From an uncultured bacterium (GTDB lineage Bacteria; Patescibacteriota; Dojkabacteria; SC72): 9,157 nt of DNA. Positions 1 to 6,396 of this stretch are shown here, piece by piece. The DNA lies in the NCBI GenBank assembly GCA_938015795.1, contig CALLXA010000048.1, positions 1 through 9,157 of the forward strand, written 5' to 3'. The translations under genes were made by a program, and so were the position numbers. The number at the start of each line of letters is the position of its first letter. Position 1 is the stretch's first letter. Below the pieces are notes generated by a model, which was not told the origin of the DNA, did no database searches, and worked only from the letters and a program-made list of their open reading frames with translations.

Positions 1-1833
1 AGATATGCCGTATCCATTTAATTCAACTGAAATATCTTGATTTGTGATTATTAAATATGCTCTTTGACCGAGTATATCAAAATCTTCACCCTTAACATTA
101 CCATTTTCTTTAACTAACAAATTTTGCCATTTATCACCAAAGTGTTCACCTATCAATATTATATTATTATATTTATTCATTAACCCTGATGCCGTAAGCT
201 TTTCATTTTCGGAGTATGGGGTGAATTTTGTTGAAACAAAGTTTACACCATTTGAAAGAGTTATTACTTGGGATGAAATTTTACACGTAGATGAATCCAG
301 ACCCTCTTGTACTGTTCCTTTGCACTCTGACTCATACTTCATTTCTAATTTATTCTCTGTTAAACAACAGATTGGTTCTTTTTTTTCACAAGTACAACCA
401 TCACTACCTACTTTATATCCATTAGGACATTTATATCTAACACAACGTTGATCTGAAGCCTTGTGAGAGAGCTTTTGATCGCATTCAATACCATCACCAT
501 ATCCTTCACAGTCAGAATCTACATTACATCCATAATCACCACAGGCTATCTTATCTGTTGGATTTGGATCATCATTGCCATCATCTGGAGTTATAGTTGT
601 TCCTGTGCTTGAACAGCTATTATATCCAGAGCTAACACCTGTAAAGTTACAATCACCAACGGAGCTACTTTTTGTTAATGGCCATTTTAATACTCCTCCT
701 GTAACCCAGTTGTATTCTGTAGAAATTGTCGAAATATATGTCAAACCAGCAGATGTATTGCAACCATCTCCAGTTTTAAATACTGCACCCCACACTATCA
801 ATTTTGAATCAATACCACTGTTTGTTGCACTTGCTTTTGAAATTGCATTATCATATCCACAACTTGAATGACCAGAGAGGTATGATTCTCCTTGTGATAC
901 TAAGCTTAAGAATCTATCTAATTGTTGATTGAAATCATGACCAGGAATACCGCCGCCATTTATACCAAAATCTTGTACACTACTAAGATTTGCATAGTTA
1001 CTAGCACCTGATTCATTTAACCAAATAGTGAGAGCAAAGGCTGGATCTACACCTTTACTGCTAGCTCTACAAACAACATCACCGTAGCATTCGTTTGCAT
1101 AATGTCCTTTTGGACAACCAGCGACCCATCTCTCTGCTAAGTCTGCAATCTTAGTTTTGCTTCCACCTGAATAGTTTGCATTAGAACCAGCTTTACAATT
1201 AACACCACTATCTGCATATGCGTTTTGAATACCAAAGATTTGAGCAGAATACTCCTTGAGTTGATTATCAGACAGATAATTTCCATATATTGATTCTTCG
1301 TAATCTTTAGAATCCAAATCCATAACCCAAGTACCATTATATTGAGTATCTAAGATATAGTTTTTTTCATTAGCCTTTATCAAGATCAAACTTTTTGGAG
1401 CATTATTACCAGTAATATATTTAGGAATACTTGGAGCATCTGCAATAGTATCAGTTTTAAATTTAAAGCTACTATAATCTTTCCATGTTTTATTATCTGT
1501 TTTTATTTCGTATATATACTCAGTATTGGGATTTAGTCCAGTTATACTACTGATATATATATTCTCAGGAGAAAGAGTGTTGTTAAATATATTCATTGAA
1601 CCTTGTTTAAACAAACCCGTTGATTTTTCTTCCTTATATGAAAAAGTAGGTACATCTTTGTGGATACCTTTCCAATATATATCTACAGAAGTAGGAGTTA
1701 TATTTGCAATGATTATTTCTTTTGGTTTATCTTGGAGAGATCTTTCTAAATCATATATTTTAGCTGACATAAAGGCTAAACCTGTTAACAATGCTATATT
1801 GAAAACTAAAAGTATTGGAAATTTCTTATTCAT
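1..1833 (-). CDS. Secreted/anchored multidomain surface protein, 3' end cut off by window (611 codons seen)
   Basis: The frame is open from the ATG at 1833 down to base 1 with no stop, so the C-terminus lies outside the window. Residues 5-24 are a hydrophobic segment after MNKK, so this is a signal peptide or single N-terminal anchor and the rest is extracytoplasmic. Residues 34-130 look like a fibronectin-III-like beta sandwich (the ITPTSVDIYW and ITGLNPNTEYIYEI patterns are typical). Residues 210-385 contain VDPAFALTIWLNESGASNY followed by DFGI, resembling the catalytic-Glu region of lysozyme/transglycosylase-like domains, with E274 the candidate acid. An acidic Asp/Pro/Thr linker (410-428) leads to a Cys-rich segment (431-490). 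Residues 525-611 are a beta-rich module beginning LSNGVNFVS with a later GQRAYLIIT. I infer a cell-wall-acting or surface-binding protein. The fold assignments come from motif reading only. No Shine-Dalgarno is visible. The gene is divergent from the ABC gene. Confidence 0.85.
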   Translation of the reverse strand, partial: MNKKFPILLVFNIALLTGLAFMSAKIYDLERSLQDKPKEIIIANITPTSVDIYWKGIHKDVPTFSYKEEKSTGLFKQGSMNIFNNTLSPENIYISSITGLNPNTEYIYEIKTDNKTWKDYSSFKFKTDTIADAPSIPKYITGNNAPKSLILIKANEKNYILDTQYNGTWVMDLDSKDYEESIYGNYLSDNQLKEYSAQIFGIQNAYADSGVNCKAGSNANYSGGSKTKIADLAERWVAGCPKGHYANECYGDVVCRASSKGVDPAFALTIWLNESGASNYANLSSVQDFGINGGGIPGHDFNQQLDRFLSLVSQGESYLSGHSSCGYDNAISKASATNSGIDSKLIVWGAVFKTGDGCNTSAGLTYISTISTEYNWVTGGVLKWPLTKSSSVGDCNFTGVSSGYNSCSSTGTTITPDDGNDDPNPTDKIACGDYGCNVDSDCEGYGDGIECDQKLSHKASDQRCVRYKCPNGYKVGSDGCTCEKKEPICCLTENKLEMKYESECKGTVQEGLDSSTCKISSQVITLSNGVNFVSTKFTPYSENEKLTASGLMNKYNNIILIGEHFGDKWQNLLVKENGNVKGEDFDILGQRAYLIITNQDISVELNGYGIS

Positions 1834-1848
1834 AAACAACTGTAACTA

Positions 1849-1877
1849 TATATATAAATTAGTAAATATTATCACAA
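1849..1877 (-). promoter_or_regulatory. Candidate sigma70-type promoter for the surface-protein gene
   Basis: Read on the minus strand, TTGTGA (1877-1872) is followed after 17 bp by TATATA (1854-1849). Transcription would start near 1842, leaving a leader of only about 8-10 nt before the ATG at 1833. The -10 register is ambiguous within the alternating TA run 1847-1856. This is a sequence match only, and such matches are common in DNA this AT-rich. Confidence 0.35.
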
Positions 1878-1893
1878 ATTCTAATAAAATTTA

Positions 1894-1922
1894 TTCAAAC
1901 CGTACCTCTATCATGTTATTAT
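1894..1922 (+). promoter_or_regulatory. Candidate extended -10 promoter for the ABC-led operon, predicted leaderless
   Basis: TTCAAA (1894-1899), a 17-bp spacer, and TATTAT (1917-1922) preceded by TG at 1914-1915 form an extended -10 promoter. The expected start site, about 7 bp past the -10, falls on or next to the A of the ATG at 1929, so the mRNA would be leaderless. No Shine-Dalgarno precedes this ATG, which agrees. It would drive the whole plus-strand gene series. It rests on motif matching alone. Confidence 0.45.
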
Positions 1923-1928
1923 ATTCAA

Positions 1929-3740
1929 ATGATTGCCCAGAGGTATAAAACAAAAATAAAAACATTATTCCAAGTTCTTGGTTTTGTATATAAAAGATAT
2001 ACGATTCAGGCAATATTTAGAGATGTTTTTTTTGTTATTTTTACTATCTCTCAAATATATAGCATTAGTATGTTGGGTAAATTTATAGATGCTACTGCTA
2101 AAATTCTTACAGAATGGAATAGTTTTGACCTTAGTAAATATTTAGCTACAGATTCTTTCTATTATTTAGCTCTTGTTTTAATACTTTGGATGGTTATGCA
2201 AGTAAGTACATTAGCTAGAGGATATTTCTATACATATATCTACGAACATGTTTGGCAAGATTCTCAATATTTAGTAATGTCTAAAATTTCAAATTCTAAT
2301 TTACAAGATGTTGAAAAAACAAAATTTCAAGATTTAGTAACATTTATACCAAGTTATTCAGTGCAGAATTTAATAAATGCTTATGATAATTTTTCGACAA
2401 TTATTAGTAGTATTATTAGTTTAACAAGTGCTTTACTAATTCTATTTGCTACTATGTCGTGGTCTGTTTTAATCTTAATTCTTCTTGTTGTACCCGAAGT
2501 AATAGCTCTTCATCTTCGTAGAAAATCAATAAGAAAATATCAAGATAAAGAAGTTGGTAGATTTAGATATCTCAACTATTTACAATCATTATCTCTAAAT
2601 TTTAGCTATTTTCCTGAATTAAGAGTAGATGGAATATTTTCATTTCTAAAAAGAAAGTATAAAAGAGAATATGATAAATATTTGGATGGATATCTTGCAA
2701 AACAAGCTCTGTTTTCGGAAAATCAAGCTTTATTTTCTCTTCTCGATCAGATATTAAAATATTCATATGTTATATATTTATTAGCATTTTCAATTGTAAA
2801 AAGGTTTAGTATAGGTACTTTTACAGCATTGTTTAATTATGTTGATGTGGCGTATTCAAGCTCTTATACGGTTCTGAATTCTATGTCATTATTATCTACG
2901 CAGTTGGACTATATAGATGATTTTTTTGAACTTCTAAACTATGAAGGTTTTGGAGATAGAGGATACGGTATTGTAAAATTAAGTAAGTCTAAAACACCAA
3001 GTATAGAATTTCAAAACTTAGATTTTGCATATCCAGATGATCCTAAAACAAAAGTTCTTAATAATATTAATCTTAAAATAGAACCTGGAGAGAAAGTTGC
3101 ATTCTTCGGTGGTGATGGTTCTGGTAAGAGTAGTATTGTAAAAATACTGACAGGATTATATGAAATTGTTGCAGGTGATTATGTTATTGATGGATACTCT
3201 GTAAGGGAATTGGATAGAGGAGAATTAAAAAAGCAAATTGCAGTTACTTTTCAAAATTTCATAAATTACTCATTCTCTTTGAAAGAAAATATAATTATTG
3301 CTAGTGATAGAAAAAACATTAATAATAGTTTGTATGAAAAGGTGAAAAAAGTTACAGAGGTTGATTGTTTTATGAAGAAAGAGAATCTAACTGATATGCA
3401 AGCTCTTGGTAGGAACTTACCTGGAGGTAAGGATTTCTCTCCAGGGTATTGGCAAAGATTGGCTATTGCACGAATGTTGTATAGAGACAAAAATGTATTT
3501 ATCATGGATGAACCTTTAACTTTTGTTGACGCTCCTTCAAGAGAAAATATTCTTAAAAATATGTTGGAATTCTTAGGTAATGATAAAACTTTGATATATC
3601 TAACAAGAGAAACAGAAAATTTAGATATGTTTGACAAAATCTATTACTTTGATAATGGTAAAATTGTTGAATCAGGAAATTGGAAAGAATTGATGAAGAA
3701 GAAAGGGAAATTGTATAAACAACATAAGTTTAGTTTGTAA
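1929..3740 (+). CDS. ABC exporter half-transporter (fused membrane and ATPase domains) with atypical NBD motifs
   Basis: This 603-aa protein has the usual length and order of a type IV (exporter) half-transporter: membrane domain at residues 1-340 with hydrophobic stretches near 33-48, 77-96, 157-195 and 278-292, then an ATPase domain at 357-595. The Walker A is GGDGSGKS (394-401), the Q-loop Gln is Q442, and Walker B is VFIMDEP (523-529) with catalytic E528. The signature is FSPGYWQ (503-509) instead of LSGGQ-x-Q, the D-loop reads LTFVD (530-534), and the switch position usually His is R560 (in YLTRE). It should work as a dimer in the inner membrane. The substrate cannot be told, and no second half-transporter is in the window. 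It is first in the plus-strand series, and its stop lies one base before the next ATG. The divergent motifs could mean low ATPase activity or one degenerate half of a heterodimer. Confidence 0.9.
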   Translation: MIAQRYKTKIKTLFQVLGFVYKRYTIQAIFRDVFFVIFTISQIYSISMLGKFIDATAKILTEWNSFDLSKYLATDSFYYLALVLILWMVMQVSTLARGYFYTYIYEHVWQDSQYLVMSKISNSNLQDVEKTKFQDLVTFIPSYSVQNLINAYDNFSTIISSIISLTSALLILFATMSWSVLILILLVVPEVIALHLRRKSIRKYQDKEVGRFRYLNYLQSLSLNFSYFPELRVDGIFSFLKRKYKREYDKYLDGYLAKQALFSENQALFSLLDQILKYSYVIYLLAFSIVKRFSIGTFTALFNYVDVAYSSSYTVLNSMSLLSTQLDYIDDFFELLNYEGFGDRGYGIVKLSKSKTPSIEFQNLDFAYPDDPKTKVLNNINLKIEPGEKVAFFGGDGSGKSSIVKILTGLYEIVAGDYVIDGYSVRELDRGELKKQIAVTFQNFINYSFSLKENIIIASDRKNINNSLYEKVKKVTEVDCFMKKENLTDMQALGRNLPGGKDFSPGYWQRLAIARMLYRDKNVFIMDEPLTFVDAPSRENILKNMLEFLGNDKTLIYLTRETENLDMFDKIYYFDNGKIVESGNWKELMKKKGKLYKQHKFSL

Positions 3741-3741
3741 T

Positions 3742-4314
3742 ATGTTTATACTTTTGCTTCAAACAATAACGTTAATCACACTATTATTTACATATATATT
3801 TTTCTTTTTTAGAACACTCGTAATATTAATCTCTATGTTTTCAGATGTACCTTTTGTTCCTGTAAGTAGAAAAATGACTAAAGAGGTCGTAAAGGTTTTA
3901 GATATTAAAAATGAGGATTCAATATTAGAAATAGGTAGTGGTGATGGACGATTTCTATTATATGCTTCTAAAAGATACCCAAATACTAAGTTTGTAGGTA
4001 TAGAGATAAATTCATTTCTTGTTCTAATTTCTAATCTTAAAAAAAGAATATTAAGAAGAAATAATTTAGAATTCCTAAAAGAAGATGCTTTAAATTTTGA
4101 TAGGTACAATAAATTTAACAAAATTTTTTTGTATATGTATGATGGCTTTACAAAGAAGTTAGTAAATAAATATGAGAATGTTTTTGAAAAAAATACTATA
4201 TTAGTATCAAACATATTTGGTTTTGGAAAAGTTTTTGAAAGCTCTCATAAAGTTGTAGAATATCCTGTAAAATATATCAATAAAAAAGAAAAAATATATA
4301 TATGGAAGAAATGA
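3742..4314 (+). CDS. Membrane-anchored class I SAM methyltransferase, FAM173/ATPSc-KMT-like
   Basis: This 190-aa protein has an N-terminal membrane segment (about residues 2-31), then VPFVP (36-40), then a Rossmann methyltransferase core. Motif I is ILEIGSGDGR (61-70), the acidic residue after strand 2 is E88 in VGIEIN, the post-motif region is KEDAL (113-117), and the motif IV-like segment is LYMYDG (130-135). A hydrophobic N-terminus, a P-x-V-P stretch and an IGSGDGR motif in this order match the FAM173 lysine methyltransferases, whose mitochondrial members methylate the ATP synthase c-subunit and the adenine nucleotide translocase. This likeness is from recall, not a search. The substrate here is unknown; a membrane-protein lysine is the natural guess. 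The start sits one base after the ABC stop, and the TGA stop overlaps the folD start region by 13 bp, so the genes are probably translationally coupled. An alternative is a small-molecule or lipid methyltransferase. Confidence 0.8.
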   Translation: MFILLLQTITLITLLFTYIFFFFRTLVILISMFSDVPFVPVSRKMTKEVVKVLDIKNEDSILEIGSGDGRFLLYASKRYPNTKFVGIEINSFLVLISNLKKRILRRNNLEFLKEDALNFDRYNKFNKIFLYMYDGFTKKLVNKYENVFEKNTILVSNIFGFGKVFESSHKVVEYPVKYINKKEKIYIWKK

Positions 4315-5168
4315 AAATATTAGATGGTAAATCAGTTGCTCAAGAAATATTAGATGACATATCTAATGAAATTGATGAAATAAAAAGAAAAGGTGATCGT
4401 ATACCACGTTTGGATATGATTTTAGTTGGAACGGATTATGGAAGTATTAAATATGTTGGAATGAAAGAGAGAACTGCAAAAGATGTCGGTATGGAGGGTG
4501 TTGTTCATAATTTAGATATGAATGTAAATACTGTAGATGTAATAAATTTGGTGGAGAAATTAAATAAGGATGATGATGTAGATGGTTTCATGATTCAATT
4601 ACCATTACCAGAACATTTAAATACTAGATTAATTTTAGATAGTATAAATCCTCAAAAAGATGTAGATGGATTAACAGCTATCAATTTAGGTAAACTATTT
4701 CAAAAAGATACAAAAGCCATAGCTCCAGCAACTCCATTGGGAATAATGAAACTTTTAGATGCATACAACATAAAAATATTTGGTAAAAAATGTGTAATAA
4801 TTGGTTCTAGCAACATTGTTGGAACACCACTTGCTGCTATGATGATAGAAAAAAATGCTACTGTTACAATATGTAATAAACATACGATAAACCTACAGGA
4901 AATATCTAGCACTGCAGATGTTTTAATTTCAGCAACTGGTCACGCATTGTTAATAAAAAAAGAATTTGTCAAAAATGGTGCTGTAATTATAGATGTAGGA
5001 TCTAATCGTCACCCTGAAACTGGTTTACTTGTAGGTGATGTTGATTGGAACTCTATCCAAGGAATTCCTTCGTATATAACTCCTGTACCTGGTGGTGTAG
5101 GTCCAATGACTATCTCCTGTCTTATGCTAAATTTAATGACTTGTTACTACAATGGAAAAAACAAATAA
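4302..5168 (+). CDS. folD: Bifunctional methylene-THF dehydrogenase / methenyl-THF cyclohydrolase
   Basis: FolD interconverts 5,10-methylene-THF, 5,10-methenyl-THF and 10-formyl-THF in the cytoplasm using NADP. At 288 aa it is full length. Family hallmarks are present: Y51 and K55 in YVGMK (the cyclohydrolase Lys), Q99 in IQLPLPEH, KDVDG (119-123), the TPLGIMKLL stretch (144-152), the nucleotide-binding GSSNIVGTP (168-176), and PVPGGVGPMT (261-270) near the C-terminus. The ATG at 4302 lies inside the methyltransferase gene. A second in-frame ATG at 4311 forms an ATGA overlap with that gene's stop and would give MKILDGK, the usual family N-terminus, so either start is possible. Its last 17 bp overlap glyA. 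With glyA and the ThyX-like gene it forms a one-carbon block. Confidence 0.96.
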   Translation: MEEMKILDGKSVAQEILDDISNEIDEIKRKGDRIPRLDMILVGTDYGSIKYVGMKERTAKDVGMEGVVHNLDMNVNTVDVINLVEKLNKDDDVDGFMIQLPLPEHLNTRLILDSINPQKDVDGLTAINLGKLFQKDTKAIAPATPLGIMKLLDAYNIKIFGKKCVIIGSSNIVGTPLAAMMIEKNATVTICNKHTINLQEISSTADVLISATGHALLIKKEFVKNGAVIIDVGSNRHPETGLLVGDVDWNSIQGIPSYITPVPGGVGPMTISCLMLNLMTCYYNGKNK

Positions 5169-6384
5169 AGTTTTTAACTTAATAGAGGAAGAAGCTAAAA
5201 GACAATTTGAAGGATTGGAATTAATTGCATCTGAAAATTATGTCAGTGAAAATGTATTAAGAGCAATGGGCTCTATACTTACAAATAAATATTCAGAAGG
5301 ATATCCAGGTAAGAGATACTACGGAGGAAATAAATATATTGATGAAATTGAAATCTTAGCAATTGAGCGTGCAAAAGAACTCTTTGGTGCAGAACATGTT
5401 AACGTTCAACCATACTCAGGATCGCCTGCAAACCTCGCTGTAGATATGGCCCTTTTAACCCCGGGGTCAAAAATGGTTGGTATGTCGCTAGATTCAGGTG
5501 GCCATTTAACACATGGGTTCAAGGTTTCTTCAAGTGGTATATTTTTTGATTCTGCAAGTTATGGTGTCGATTCTGATGGATATATAGATTACGATGAAGT
5601 TAGAAAGATGGTTAAAGAACATCAACCTAAACTGATATGGTCTGGTTTTTCTGCATATTCTAGAATAATAGATTGGAATGAGTTTAGAAAAATAGCAGAT
5701 GAGGTGAATGCTATTTTGGTAGCCGATATTGCTCATGTTGCTGGTTTAGTTGCAAAGGGTGTATATCCTTCTCCTGTTGGTATTGCTGATGTAGTTACAA
5801 CAACAACGCACAAGACTCTGAGAGGCCCTAGGGGCGCAATGATAATGTGTAATGATAAGTATTCAGAGGTAATAGATAAAGCGGTTTTCCCAGGCTTACA
5901 GGGCGGTCCACATAATCATATAACAGCAGGTATAGCTGTGGCTTTAGAGGAAGCATTGGATGATTCATTCAAAAGTTATGCCGAACAGGTTGTTTTAAAT
6001 GCCAAAACATTGAGTAATGAATTAATGAAGAAAGGGTACAAGATTGTTTCTGGTGGTACAGATAATCATTTGTTTTTGATTGATGTTGTAGGTAGTGTAG
6101 GTATTACAGGAAAAGAGGCTTCTGATGCATTGGAATCTGCAAATATCACATTGAACAAGAACGCTATTCCAAATGATCCTAGAAAACCATGGGATCCATC
6201 TGGAGTTAGAATTGGTACACCAGCGGTCACAACGAGAGGTATGAAGGAGAGTGAGATGATTAAGATAGCATCTTTTATTGATTTGGTATTAAAAAATCCA
6301 ACTAACTTAGAAATTATTAAAAAAGTTAGGGAAGATGTTAAGAATTTTACAAAAGACTTTGCAATACCCGGTATTAAAATTTAA
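5152..6384 (+). CDS. glyA: Serine hydroxymethyltransferase
   Basis: This PLP enzyme moves the serine beta-carbon to THF, giving glycine and 5,10-methylene-THF, the methyl source for thymidylate. The 410-aa length is normal. Visible hallmarks are LIASENY (24-30), the YPGKRYYGG active-site loop (51-59), the SGSPANLAV stretch (89-97), ADIAHVAGL (191-199) with D192 as the PLP-ring aspartate and H195, TTTTHKTLRGPRG (216-228) with K221 as the Schiff-base Lys, and FPGLQGGPH, followed by GTPAVTTRGM toward the C-terminus. All catalytic positions I can place are intact. The start lies 17 bp inside folD and has no Shine-Dalgarno, which suggests coupling to folD translation. Confidence 0.98.
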   Translation: MEKTNKVFNLIEEEAKRQFEGLELIASENYVSENVLRAMGSILTNKYSEGYPGKRYYGGNKYIDEIEILAIERAKELFGAEHVNVQPYSGSPANLAVDMALLTPGSKMVGMSLDSGGHLTHGFKVSSSGIFFDSASYGVDSDGYIDYDEVRKMVKEHQPKLIWSGFSAYSRIIDWNEFRKIADEVNAILVADIAHVAGLVAKGVYPSPVGIADVVTTTTHKTLRGPRGAMIMCNDKYSEVIDKAVFPGLQGGPHNHITAGIAVALEEALDDSFKSYAEQVVLNAKTLSNELMKKGYKIVSGGTDNHLFLIDVVGSVGITGKEASDALESANITLNKNAIPNDPRKPWDPSGVRIGTPAVTTRGMKESEMIKIASFIDLVLKNPTNLEIIKKVREDVKNFTKDFAIPGIKI

Positions 6385-6389
6385 TCGGG
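6367..6389 (+). promoter_or_regulatory. Small inverted repeat across the glyA stop and upstream of the ThyX-like start
   Basis: CCCG (6367-6370) can pair with CGGG (6386-6389), enclosing the self-complementary run ATTAAAATTTAAT (6373-6385) with a two-base offset. The pairing would include the glyA TAA (6382-6384) and hide GGGA (6387-6390), the best Shine-Dalgarno-like stretch before the ATG at 6397. There is no U-run after it, so it does not look like an intrinsic terminator. Ribosomes finishing glyA would open it, so translational coupling is one possible role. The stem is short and may be chance. Confidence 0.25.
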
Positions 6390-6396
6390 AATTAAA

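Noticed and set aside
1834..1928. AT-rich intergenic stretch as a replication origin, small RNA or tRNA
   Set aside because: It is only 95 bp, has no DnaA-box-like repeats or cloverleaf, and is explained by divergent promoters.
1526..1948. Plus-strand open frame of 140 codons, with others at 221-451 and 575-871
   Set aside because: They lie antisense to the continuous minus-strand surface-protein frame, have no domain signal, and the first runs through the divergent promoter region.
3266..4214. Minus-strand open frames at 3266-3637 and 3759-4214
   Set aside because: They are antisense shadows of the ABC and methyltransferase genes, with no recognisable motifs or start signals.
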